Shown here piece by piece: positions 1 through 7,631 of a DNA stretch of 64,000 bases. Every line of letters starts with the position of its first letter. The stretch's first letter is position 1. Source of the stretch: JBDSLU01 sp963844435 (GTDB lineage Bacteria > Acidobacteriota > Vicinamibacteria > Vicinamibacterales > Vicinamibacteraceae). The stretch is taken from positions 62,001-126,000 of the forward strand of contig CAWJOG010000021.1 in assembly GCA_963844435.1 (NCBI GenBank), in the 5' to 3' direction. Below the pieces are notes generated by a model that was not told the origin of the DNA, made no database searches, and worked only from the letters and a program-made list of their open reading frames with translations. Position numbers and translations under genes: made by a program.

Positions 1-84
1 CCGGCGGGCGCTGCGCGCCACTGTTCATGTGTGAACTATACAGGACTGATTCGAATCGCGCAAGCTCGAGCGACCGAAAGCGGT

Positions 85-1038
85 CTATCGAGGCGGCGGA
101 AGCGGTGCGCCGCCCTTGGCGACGTAATCGGGCATGAACACCTGCAGCCCCTTGCGCGGGGTGTTCCGGCTGTAGCCGGCGATGAGCTGTGCTTCGTAGC
201 GCGCCGGGAAGAACTCGAACGGGTCGCGCGGGTCGGCGTCGATCAGCTGCATGTCCGCGTCGCTCATCGTGAGCTTGCCGAAGCGGATGCTGCCGCCGAA
301 GAAATACAGGTAGTTGCGGCCGCGCGGCAGCGGCAGCGTCGCCGGACGCGCCGGCGGCGACGCGGCGCCGGTCATCCGCATCGTCAGGCGCTGCCCGACG
401 ATCGCCACCTGCTGCAGCCGCCCCTCGGTGCGCGGCGGCGGCAGGATCGCGGTCGTGTCGATCAGCAGATCGTCGCCGTCGGCGCGGATGCCCGATCCGG
501 CCGGCGCCTTCATCAGGTCGGCGACGTCGACGCCGACCAGATCGAGCAGGCCCTTGACCGGGACGCCGACGGCCTTCAGCGACTTCGCGTGCAGGCGCAT
601 CGATCCGTCCGGCGCGGCCGAGACCTCGGCCTGCATCGAGAACGGCACCGACACGCCTTTCTTCAGCGTGCCGCGCACCTGCAGCGCGCCCTTCTCGATG
701 GTCACGGTGACGTCGCGGACCGGCGCGGTGCCGGACCCCAGGGCTCGCGCGATCAGCGCCGTGAGCGAGGCGGTGTCCATCGCCAGGTCCGCCGACCGCA
801 TCCGCAGCGTGTACGACCGCGGATCGTCGAAGACCGGCGGCACGCCGCGCGCCTCGCTGATGAACTCACCGTCGAGCGATCGGACGGCGAGCACGACGTC
901 GTCGGCGAGATGCAGCCGGACGTTGCGCATCTCGACGCCGCACCGCACCGGCGCGGGCTCTTGTGCGACGACGCCATCGATCGAGCCTGGCGTCATCGCG
1001 ACGATGAGCGAGACCGTCACACATCGAGGCCAGCCCAT
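85..1038 (-). CDS. hypothetical secreted protein
   Basis: A 317-aa protein that I do not recognise as a named family. The first ~25 residues (MGWPRCVTVSLIVAMTPG onward, to a VVAQ-like cleavage site) look like a signal peptide, so it is probably exported. The rest is rich in beta-strand-like segments that describe bound or derived quantities (repeated V-x-V and L-R-M patterns), distantly like LmeA/DUF2993 lipid-binding proteins; that resemblance is only an impression. The start is the ATG directly before the hydrophobic segment; the frame stays open far upstream, but that extension is Arg-rich shadow sequence lying antisense to the nuclease gene. It is divergent from the SNase-like gene across ~90 bp. 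Confidence 0.7.
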   Translation of the reverse strand: MGWPRCVTVSLIVAMTPGSIDGVVAQEPAPVRCGVEMRNVRLHLADDVVLAVRSLDGEFISEARGVPPVFDDPRSYTLRMRSADLAMDTASLTALIARALGSGTAPVRDVTVTIEKGALQVRGTLKKGVSVPFSMQAEVSAAPDGSMRLHAKSLKAVGVPVKGLLDLVGVDVADLMKAPAGSGIRADGDDLLIDTTAILPPPRTEGRLQQVAIVGQRLTMRMTGAASPPARPATLPLPRGRNYLYFFGGSIRFGKLTMSDADMQLIDADPRDPFEFFPARYEAQLIAGYSRNTPRKGLQVFMPDYVAKGGAPLPPPR

Positions 1039-1128
1039 ACCGTCGAGCGTAGCAGGATGCGCCCGCCGATTCGCTGCCGCGTACGGCCGGGCTCGGCGCG
1101 ACGTTATCTCTGAGCAGGGGGCGAAGTC

Positions 1129-2172
1129 ATGGCAGAGACCTTCTTCACCGTCGGCGAGGGGAACCCGCGCGCCGTCACGCCGATCCGCCGCAAGAATGAC
1201 GGCACCACGCAGCCGCTCGATCAGGCGGTGCCGGACGGTGACACCGTCGGAGTCCAGCTCGACGGCACCGGCGCGACGCGGTTCCTCGGTATCGACACGC
1301 CGGAGAAGGCGTTCGAGCAGCCGCTCGGGGGCGGGCAGGCGCTCGACGGCGCGAAATGGGAGCAGTACCTGACCAACCCGTTCGCCAACGGCTTCCCGGT
1401 GCAGCTCCTGGAGCCGCCGCTCGTCGCTCACCTGCAGCCGCGGTTCGGCGCGGGCGCCGCCGCCAACCACCATCGCCACGCCGTCGCCGCCGGCGACTCG
1501 CTCCGCCAGCTGATTCAGAGCGACCAGGTCGCGATGGGGCAGACGCCGGAGCAGTTCCGCTACTTCCTGGCTTTCGCCTACGAAGTGTTCGATCGCTACG
1601 GGCGGTTCCTGGCCTTCATCAACCGCAACCAGCCGGACGCGGCCGTGCCCGGTCCGCGACCGCCGTCCTACAACGAGCGACAGCTCGCCGGGGGGCGCGC
1701 GCTCCCGTACTTCATCTGGCCGAACATCAACCCGTTCCGCGACGCGCCGACGGTGGTCGACGCGGTGCCGCTGCCTGGCACGGCCCGCCAGCTGGCGGAG
1801 TCCGGCGATCTGAAGAAGGCGCGCGACGCGGTGAAGCTGGCGCGCGCGAACGGGCTCGGAGCGTTCGATCCGGCGGATCCGCTGCGCTTCGAAGCGTTCG
1901 AGGTCCGCTTCCTCGGCCGCGGCGAGGTGCCCATCCGCGCCATCATCGATCTGAGCCGGGACGACACCGTCATCCTGCGACCGCAGAGCTATTTCAAGAT
2001 CCCCAACCCCGAGGATCGCCTGTTCGTTCCCGGTGAGTTCGTGCCGCTGTCTAAATGGCGGGTTCGACGGGCGACGCATCCGACGGGCGTGTCGGTTTTC
2101 TCGTGCGCCTCTCGCGTTGATGCCGGGCGCCTCCCTCTCGGTGCTTCGCGCCCCATTCACCACTGGCTGTAG
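1129..2172 (+). CDS. staphylococcal nuclease-like (TNase-fold) protein
   Basis: A 347-aa protein containing the staphylococcal nuclease signature. It has DGDTV (residues ~36-40), then TRFLGIDTPEK with the conserved Arg, Asp and Glu, and a later YGRFLAFI that matches the second catalytic Arg of the family. All residues equivalent to D21, R35, D40, E43 and R87 of the S. aureus enzyme therefore seem present, predicting Ca-dependent phosphodiesterase activity. It is about twice the length of the minimal domain, with an insertion between the motifs and a C-terminal extension. No signal peptide is evident. The last ~40 residues overlap the tail of the convergent cytochrome gene and have an unnatural composition, so the true 3' end may be near 2060. 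Confidence 0.72.
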   Translation: MAETFFTVGEGNPRAVTPIRRKNDGTTQPLDQAVPDGDTVGVQLDGTGATRFLGIDTPEKAFEQPLGGGQALDGAKWEQYLTNPFANGFPVQLLEPPLVAHLQPRFGAGAAANHHRHAVAAGDSLRQLIQSDQVAMGQTPEQFRYFLAFAYEVFDRYGRFLAFINRNQPDAAVPGPRPPSYNERQLAGGRALPYFIWPNINPFRDAPTVVDAVPLPGTARQLAESGDLKKARDAVKLARANGLGAFDPADPLRFEAFEVRFLGRGEVPIRAIIDLSRDDTVILRPQSYFKIPNPEDRLFVPGEFVPLSKWRVRRATHPTGVSVFSCASRVDAGRLPLGASRPIHHWL

Positions 2173-3248
2173 CGCGCACGACTCCGGAGTCGTTGCGGAT
2201 CGCGACATCACGTCGACCGAGCTCGTCGATCCACGCCGACACCAGATCGACCGCGTCACCATCGGCGAGCGTGGTGCCGAGCGGCGGCATCTGCGACGAC
2301 GGCCGCCGCGAGCGCATGCGGACCACGAGAGCGCTGAGATCGGGCGCGCCCGGCTTCACCGTCGACGTGGTGCCCGGCGTGCTGTGCGGCAGATCCCATT
2401 TGCTGGTGCGGGCGACGAGGGCGCCGATCGTCTGCTCGATCCCGGCCGGTGTCGGGTAGGCCGGCATCCGCAGCGGGAAGCGCACGGTGGCGAGAGCGCT
2501 GTCGGCGTTGTGACAGTGGCCGCAATTCGCGGACAGGTAGCCCAGGGCGGCCCGCGTCCGCGGATCGCCGGGGATGCGCGGCGCGCGCGCGAAGAGCGCC
2601 GGCTGCGGCGTGTCGATCAGGCCCTCGTCCAGCAGCGTCTGCAGCGTGATCATTCCGGGCTGCAACGGCTCGGCGTGCGGCGCCGCCGGATCGCGATCGG
2701 TCGAGAGCTGCAGCGCCGTGAACCCGAGGACGCTCGTGCCGCCATTGTCGTGGCAGGCGCGGCAGTCGTCGCGCGACGGCACGCTGTGCCGCTTGCCGGG
2801 CGCGACCTCGACGACGCCGGCCAGGCCCTCGGCCGGCACCAGCGTCGCGTCCGTCTGCGCCTCGTTCCATACGTAGGCCGCGTACGACCATTCGTCAGCC
2901 GTGACGCGCCACAGCATCCGCGTCTCGACCCTGCGTCCGTCGAACGCGAACTCCTTCCAGAGACGGGTGCCGACGGGGAACTCCCACGTATCGGCGTCGC
3001 GCGCCGTGATCCTGCCGCCCGCCGGCAGCTGGATCCAGCGCGACTTTTCCGGCGCCATCAGTCCACAGCGGATACTGCGGCGAGAACGGCCGGTTCCGTG
3101 GATCGACCGTCAGGGTGCCCGGCAGGTAGAGCCCGGTTTCCGACAGCCGCTCGGGAATGGCCGGCGCCGCCAGCGATCGGACGGCGAGCGTCGCGGCCAG
3201 GCCGAGTGCCAGCGCCGCCGCGAGCCTGCGTCGCGCGGCGATGCTCAC
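2051..3248 (-). CDS. secreted protein with two c-type heme motifs (frameshifted)
   Basis: Exported heme protein of about 398 aa. A GTG start at 3248 gives an Ala/Leu-rich signal peptide, then LSETGLYLPGTL and a PLWTDGA segment. A one-base indel near 3050-3062 moves the reading frame to one beginning APEKSRWIQLPAGG. Two CxxCH sites are visible, DDCRACHD and NCGHCHNAD. The order LSETGLY ... WTDGA.K.RWI.LP ... W.FPVGT..WKEF resembles a conserved family of heme-containing hypothetical proteins (HNE_0200-like, from memory). The start overlaps the upstream cytochrome stop as GTGA, so the two are probably translationally coupled. The C-terminal ~45 residues after WIDELGRRD are atypical and encode a palindromic repeat copy at 2180-2191. 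Confidence 0.75.
2178..2193. repeat. solitary copy of the ACTCCGGAGT palindrome
   Basis: A perfect 16-bp palindrome, ACGACTCCGGAGTCGT, with the same core as the cluster at 18.3 kb. It lies 6 bp after the stop of the nuclease-like gene and inside the atypical 3' tail of the convergent heme-protein gene, where it encodes NDSGVV. Confidence 0.7.
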
Positions 3249-3838
3249 CGCTTCGGTTCCTCGGGCGGGTCGATCGGGGACGGCACCTTGTTGCGAATCG
3301 CCGGAATCGAGCGCAGGTAGGCGAAGACGGCTTTCAGGTCGTCGTCGTTGAGCGACCCGACGAACTGATACGGCATCGGCGGCAGGATCGGCCGGCCCTT
3401 GCCTTCGTGCCGTCCGGTCCGCAGCGCCATGAGGAACATCTCCTCGGTCCAGTTCCCGAGGCCCGTGTCCTTGTCCGGCGTCAGGTTGGCGGTGAAGCTG
3501 ATGCCCCACGGGCCGGCGAACGCCGTGTTGGTAGCGAGCCCCGCCAGGACCCACGGGCCGCTCAGCGCCGGCGGCGGGGGCACCGCGACGTCGCTCGGGT
3601 GACCGCTGAGGGCGCGCGTCATGTCAGGCGCCGGCCCTTTCGGCCCCATCACCCAGGGCGTGTGGCAGTCGTGACAGCTGCCGAAGCGAACCAGGTAGCC
3701 GCCGCGGGCGATCGCCTCGGCGTTGGCCGCCGGCGTGGCTGCCGGCGTGGCCGGGTCGTTGCCGGCGATCGCCGCGACGCTCGTGGCGAACATCGGCGCG
3801 AGGATGAGGGCGAGCACCGCGAAACTCCGTCGTTGCAT
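3245..3838 (-). CDS. secreted c-type cytochrome
   Basis: A 197-aa exported monoheme cytochrome. Residues 1-25 form a signal peptide. Residues ~45-60 read ARGGYLVRFGSCHDCHTPW, containing the CxxCH heme site. The later segment ALRTGRHEGKGRPILPPMPYQF supplies the usual Met (PPMPY) sixth ligand, and the end LNDDDLKAVFAYLRSIPAIRN is the typical C-terminal helix of this cytochrome class (alcohol-dehydrogenase-type cytochrome domains). It is probably a periplasmic electron carrier for, or with, the coupled downstream heme protein. It is divergent from the PPOX gene across a ~100-bp region. Confidence 0.85.
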   Translation of the reverse strand: MQRRSFAVLALILAPMFATSVAAIAGNDPATPAATPAANAEAIARGGYLVRFGSCHDCHTPWVMGPKGPAPDMTRALSGHPSDVAVPPPPALSGPWVLAGLATNTAFAGPWGISFTANLTPDKDTGLGNWTEEMFLMALRTGRHEGKGRPILPPMPYQFVGSLNDDDLKAVFAYLRSIPAIRNKVPSPIDPPEEPKR

Positions 3839-3912
3839 GTGACCTCCGTGTGAGAGGACGCAACGGTAACCGGCCGGTTCGGGCGCGAATGCTAAACTCT
3901 CCGTACGGACAC

Positions 3913-3938
3913 CCTAAGAATTTCCTAACGTCCCTAAG
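3913..3938 (+). promoter_or_regulatory. three direct CCTAA repeats upstream of the PPOX operon
   Basis: CCTAAG (3913-3918), CCTAAC (3924-3929) and CCTAAG (3933-3938) lie on one face of the helix, 11 and 9 bp apart, just before the ATG at 3942. No Shine-Dalgarno sequence is visible at that start. Phased direct repeats are typical of OmpR/PhoB-type winged-helix proteins, and the second gene of the operon ends in such a domain. Autoregulation is therefore a reasonable guess but is inference only. Confidence 0.4.
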
Positions 3939-3941
3939 TCG

Positions 3942-4400
3942 ATGATCGACGTGGAGTTGGCTGCCTTCCTCCAGGAAGGCATCGCGATTCAGCTGGGCAC
4001 CAGGAACGCGCGCTTCGAGCCGAACGGCGTCCGCGTGGTCGCCGTGACGGTCGACGGCGACGGCCGGCACCTGGTGGCCTACGTGCCGGACGCTGCGGCC
4101 CCGCAGGTCCTGCCCGATCTCGAATCGAACGGGCAGGCGGCGCTCGTGTTCGCGCGGCCGCCCGATGAGCGCGCCTGTCAGGTGAAGGGCACCTTCACCG
4201 GCGCGCGCCCGGCCTCGGCGGAGGAGCGTGCCGGCGTCGAGGCGCAGTGGGATCGCTGGCTCGATCGGCTGGCGTCGATCGGCGTCGCGCGGGCCACGCT
4301 GGAGCCGTGGATCACGTGGCCGTGCACGGCAATCCGCCTGCGGGTGACGGCAATCTTCAACCAGACGCCGGGGCCGAACGCCGGCAGTCCCATCGCATGA
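3942..4400 (+). CDS. pyridoxamine 5'-phosphate oxidase-family flavin-binding protein
   Basis: A 152-aa cytoplasmic protein of the FMN-binding split-barrel (PPOX) superfamily. Supporting features are the opening IDVELAAFLQEGIAIQLGTRN, the ALVFARPPDERACQVKGTF strand and a terminal TAIRLRVTAIFNQTPGPNAGSPI, which resembles the C-terminal strand of PPOX-like putative flavin-nucleotide-binding proteins. The substrate is unknown; members bind FMN, F420 or heme. Its stop overlaps the next start as ATGA, so it is co-translated with the PPOX-GAF regulator. The start ATG has no obvious RBS, and phased CCTAA repeats sit immediately upstream. Confidence 0.72.
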   Translation: MIDVELAAFLQEGIAIQLGTRNARFEPNGVRVVAVTVDGDGRHLVAYVPDAAAPQVLPDLESNGQAALVFARPPDERACQVKGTFTGARPASAEERAGVEAQWDRWLDRLASIGVARATLEPWITWPCTAIRLRVTAIFNQTPGPNAGSPIA

Positions 4401-5782
4401 CCCGACTCGAGTCGCTCGCGTCCTGCTTCCAGGGCCTGATCCCGGCGACGCTCTTCACGTGCTCCCGCGACGGCGTCCCCAACGCCGCGTTCATCAGCCA
4501 CGTCGAGTTCGTCGACGGCGGCCGCGTCGCGCTCTCGTTCCAGTTCTTCAACAAGAGCAAGGCGAACATCTCCGAGAACCCGCACGCGCTGGTGCGGCTC
4601 ATCGATCCCGACACCAGCCAGGGCTGGCGGCTGCGGCTGCGCTACGTCCGATCGGAGACGTCGGGGCCGGTCTTCGATCGGATGGCTCTGCGCATCGAGG
4701 CGATCGCGTCCTACTCGGGCCTCAAGGGCATCTTCAAGCTGCTGGCCGCCGACATCTACGAAGTGCTGTCGGTGGAGATGGTCGAGGACGAAGGTCCGCG
4801 CGCCGCCTCGCAGTGGAACGAACGGACGCGTCCGCCGGCCTCGGTGTTCACGCTGCACGCGATGCAGGAGCTGTCCGAGCGGATCCACCGCGCCGAGTCG
4901 CTCGACGTGCTGCTCGACTCGATGCTCGAGGGGCTCGAAGCCAGCTGCGGCTTCACCCACTCGATGATCCTGATGCCGGCCGCCGAGGACGGCGTGCTGG
5001 TGACGATCGCCAGCCGCGGCTACCCCGAGAACGGCGCCGGCGCCGAGGTGCGCATCGGCGAGGGTATCGTCGGCGTCGTGGCCGAGGCGCGCAAGCCGAT
5101 CCGGATCTCCGGCCTGATCCGGCAGATGCTCTACGCCTACGCGGTGCACAAGCAGGCGTCGGCGCAGGGCCTCTGTCCGCACGATCATCGCATCGCGCTG
5201 CCCGGCCTCGCCGCGCCCGACAGCCAGCTGGGGGTCCCGCTGATCAACCGCGGCGAGCTGATCGGCGTGCTCTGCGTCGAGAGCGAGCAGCCGTACCGGT
5301 TCCACGAAGAAGACAAGACCGCGATCGAGCTGCTCGGCAGCTACATCGCCATCGCCATCCACTCGATGCTGCTGCGCGAGCGTTCTGAGCCTGCCGCCGA
5401 GGCGCCTTCGCCGCCCGCGTCCACGCCCGTGCCTGCCACGGCCCGCCGCGACAAAGGTGCGGTCCGCGAAGTGGCCTACTACAGCGCCGACGAGTGCATC
5501 CTGGTCGACGGCGAGTACCTGATCCGCAGCTTGCCGGCGAAGATCTTCTGGAAGCTCCTCAACGCGCGCCAGGCGGAGGGCCGCCTCGAGTTCACGAACC
5601 GCGAGCTGCGCCTCGACAAGTCGCTGAACCTGCCGGAGTGGAAGGACAACCTCGAGAGCCGACTCCTCCTGTTGCGCCGGCGGCTCGAGCAGAAGTGTCC
5701 CGACCTGCGGATCGTCCCGAAAGCGCGCGGCCGTTTCGCGCTGCAGTTCGGGGCCGACGTCGTGCTCGTCCAGAAGCCGTGA
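4397..5782 (+). CDS. PPOX-like, GAF and OmpR-type winged-helix fusion regulator
   Basis: A 461-aa soluble protein with three parts. Residues ~1-135 (LESLASCFQGLIPATLFTCS ... GVPNAAFISHVEF ... FFNKSKANISENPHALV) form a second FMN-binding split barrel. Residues ~150-330 form a GAF sensor domain (MQELSERIHRAESLDVLLDS ... LGVPLINRGELIGVLCVES ... EDKTAIELLGSYIAIAI). After an Ala/Pro linker, residues ~365-460 read like an OmpR/PhoB winged helix, with NLESRLLLLRRRLE and LRIVPKARGRFAL aligning to the recognition helix and wing. It could be a one-component flavin or redox sensor that binds DNA. The ATG overlaps the upstream stop (ATGA), and the downstream hydrolase overlaps its own stop (GTGA). Confidence 0.75.
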   Translation: MTRLESLASCFQGLIPATLFTCSRDGVPNAAFISHVEFVDGGRVALSFQFFNKSKANISENPHALVRLIDPDTSQGWRLRLRYVRSETSGPVFDRMALRIEAIASYSGLKGIFKLLAADIYEVLSVEMVEDEGPRAASQWNERTRPPASVFTLHAMQELSERIHRAESLDVLLDSMLEGLEASCGFTHSMILMPAAEDGVLVTIASRGYPENGAGAEVRIGEGIVGVVAEARKPIRISGLIRQMLYAYAVHKQASAQGLCPHDHRIALPGLAAPDSQLGVPLINRGELIGVLCVESEQPYRFHEEDKTAIELLGSYIAIAIHSMLLRERSEPAAEAPSPPASTPVPATARRDKGAVREVAYYSADECILVDGEYLIRSLPAKIFWKLLNARQAEGRLEFTNRELRLDKSLNLPEWKDNLESRLLLLRRRLEQKCPDLRIVPKARGRFALQFGADVVLVQKP

Positions 5783-6852
5783 GACGTCCGGGCCGCCGCA
5801 CGCTCGCGCGTCTCGCCCTCGCTCTGATCGTCCTCGTCGCCGTACTCTGGTGCCTCGGCGATGGATCGCCGGTCGGACACTTCGCCTCCGCCGCGGACAA
5901 GGCGCGCTTCATCGCCGCCTACGACCGCGCGATGGCGGCGCTGCCGCGTCCCCAGCAGGTGCGCGACCTCCGCACGGGCTACGGCATCGTGCGCGTCTAC
6001 CGATTCGCCGGCGCGCACGACGAACTGCCGCCGCTCCTGCTCCTCCCCGGCCGCGCCGCGCCGACGCCGGTGTGGGCCGACAACCTGCCCGGGTTCCTCG
6101 CGCTCCGCCCGGTCTACACCGTCGATCTGCTCGGCGAGCCGGGCCTCAGCGTGCAGGACCGGCCGATCGAAAGCGACGCGGATCAGGCCGCCTGGCTGCA
6201 CGAGGTGATCGCGCAGTTGCCCGAGCCGGCCGTGCACGTGGTGGGGCTGTCGATCGGCGGCTGGACGGCGATGAACCTCGCGGTCCACCGTCCGCAGAAG
6301 ATCGCCAGCCTGACGCTGATCGAGCCGGTGTTCGTGTTCACCAGCATGTCGCTCGAGGCGATCCTGCGCTCCATTCCCGCATCCGTGCCGTGGCTGCCGA
6401 GACGGCTGCGCGACGACTTCAACAGCTGGACGGCCGGCGGGGCGCCGGTCGAGCACGAACCGGTCGGCGACATGATCGAGGCCGGCATGGCCACCTACCG
6501 CCTGAAGCTGCCGGTTCCCGCGCTCACCGACCCCGCGAGGATCACGGCGTTGCGCGTGCCGACGCTGGTGATCCTCGCGGAACGCTCGCCGATGCACGAC
6601 ACGGCGGCGGCGGCAGTGGAAGCGCGGCGGCTCCTGGCGAGCGGCACCGTGCGCGTCTACGCCGGCGCGTCCCACGCGATCAGCGGCGAGCATCCCGCGG
6701 AGATCGCGGCCGACGTGGCCGCGCATCTGGTCCGGTCGGGGCAGGTGACGGCCGCTATCGGGGAACCGTTCAGCTCGGCGGGGCGGTGGCGCCAAATGAG
6801 GACAGCGAAGTTGGCCGTCTCATTGCAATGTGGGTCGGCAGCGAGCACGTGA
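5779..6852 (+). CDS. alpha/beta hydrolase with N-terminal membrane anchor
   Basis: A 357-aa alpha/beta-fold hydrolase. The GTG start at 5779 overlaps the previous stop (GTGA) and gives RRPGRRTLARLALALIVLVA, a basic plus hydrophobic N-terminus that is probably a signal anchor or signal peptide. The nucleophile elbow is GLSIGG (Ser near residue 158), following a VYTVDLLGEPG strand. The late GASHAISGEHP supplies the catalytic His, and LVILAERSPMHD lies near the expected acid. The substrate is unknown. It is the third gene of the PPOX operon, so it may act on the compound sensed by the GAF regulator; that is speculation. The last ~35 residues are weakly conserved in character. Confidence 0.8.
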   Translation: MRRPGRRTLARLALALIVLVAVLWCLGDGSPVGHFASAADKARFIAAYDRAMAALPRPQQVRDLRTGYGIVRVYRFAGAHDELPPLLLLPGRAAPTPVWADNLPGFLALRPVYTVDLLGEPGLSVQDRPIESDADQAAWLHEVIAQLPEPAVHVVGLSIGGWTAMNLAVHRPQKIASLTLIEPVFVFTSMSLEAILRSIPASVPWLPRRLRDDFNSWTAGGAPVEHEPVGDMIEAGMATYRLKLPVPALTDPARITALRVPTLVILAERSPMHDTAAAAVEARRLLASGTVRVYAGASHAISGEHPAEIAADVAAHLVRSGQVTAAIGEPFSSAGRWRQMRTAKLAVSLQCGSAAST

Positions 6853-6894
6853 TGCCTGCCTCGGCCGGCGGGCTCGCGCCAGGGAGGACGAGTC

Positions 6895-7544
6895 ATGAAC
6901 GGGCGATTTGCAATGTGGCGCTTGGCCCCGGCGTTGGTCGGGGCGTTCATCGTGTCGATGCCGGTGGTGGCGTCGGCCCAGCTCCGGTGGGGCCGTCCGA
7001 CGGTGCCCCGCGACGGTGCCTGCTTCTACCGCGACGCCGGGTTCCGCGGCGAATACTTCTGCGTGCGTGCCGGCGAAGACCTGCCGTATATTCCGGGCGG
7101 CCTGAACGACGAGATCTCATCCATCCGGACCTTCGGTCGGGCCGAGGTCACCATCTTCCGCGATCGCCGCTTCTCGGGCCGGGCCGAGCGCTTCGGCGGC
7201 GACGTGTGGAACCTGCGCAACCAGGGGTGGAACGATCGCCTGTCGTCCCTGCGCGTGGACAGCTGGCGCGGCGGGTGGGGAAACGCTACCGTCAGTCCGG
7301 TCGCGGCTACGGCGACGTCCGCGGTAACGGCTACGGTTACGGATCCGCGAATGGGTACGGCAACGACCGCCGCGAGGTGGTGCGGGCCGAAGAGATCGTC
7401 CGGCGCGCGTATCTCGACGTGCTCCGGCGCGAGCCCGATGGCGCGAGCCGTGCCTACGTCGATCGCGTGATGCGCGACAACTGGAGCCAGAACGACGTCG
7501 AGCGCGAGCTCCGCAGGAGCGCCGAGTACCGGCAGCGCCGCTAG
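6895..7544 (+). CDS. secreted beta/gamma-crystallin-like protein with DUF4214-like tail (frameshifted)
   Basis: An exported protein of about 216 aa. Residues 1-29 are a signal peptide ending ASAQ. Next come two crystallin-type Greek-key motifs, ACFYRDAGFRGEYFCV ... LPYIPGGLNDEISSI and VTIFRDRRFSGRAERF ... LRNQGWNDRLSSLRV, as in peptidase-inhibitor-I36 and beta/gamma crystallin families. A one-base shift in the GGGGAAA run near 7277-7283 moves to a frame encoding a Gly/Tyr-rich linker and then EEIVRRAYLDVLRREPDGAS, which resembles DUF4214 repeats. With the frames joined the protein is coherent. A likely role is a Ca-stabilised extracellular or envelope protein. A strong terminator follows at 7561. 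Confidence 0.75.
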
Positions 7545-7560
7545 ACGCCGCCAGACGACG

Positions 7561-7596
7561 AGGGCCGTATCGCGCCTCCCGGCGCGATACGGCCCT
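7561..7596. terminator. bidirectional hairpin terminator
   Basis: A perfect 16-bp stem (AGGGCCGTATCGCGCC and its complement) around the 4-base loop TCCC. It lies between the convergent crystallin-like gene and the TonB-dependent receptor, so it can serve both. It has only short T/A flanks. Confidence 0.8.
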
Positions 7597-7631
7597 TCGA
7601 ACCGTGACCCGATCCGGCGTGCCGCGAACGA

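Noticed and set aside
1039..2262. Open upstream extension of the first minus-strand gene, making a 725-codon frame.
   Set aside because: The extension lies antisense to the nuclease-like gene and lacks domains; a good signal peptide starts at 1038.
7277..7283. Programmed frameshift at GGGGAAA in the crystallin-like gene.
   Set aside because: The run is not a standard slippery heptamer with a downstream structure, and similar one-base breaks occur throughout the window, so sequence error is more likely.
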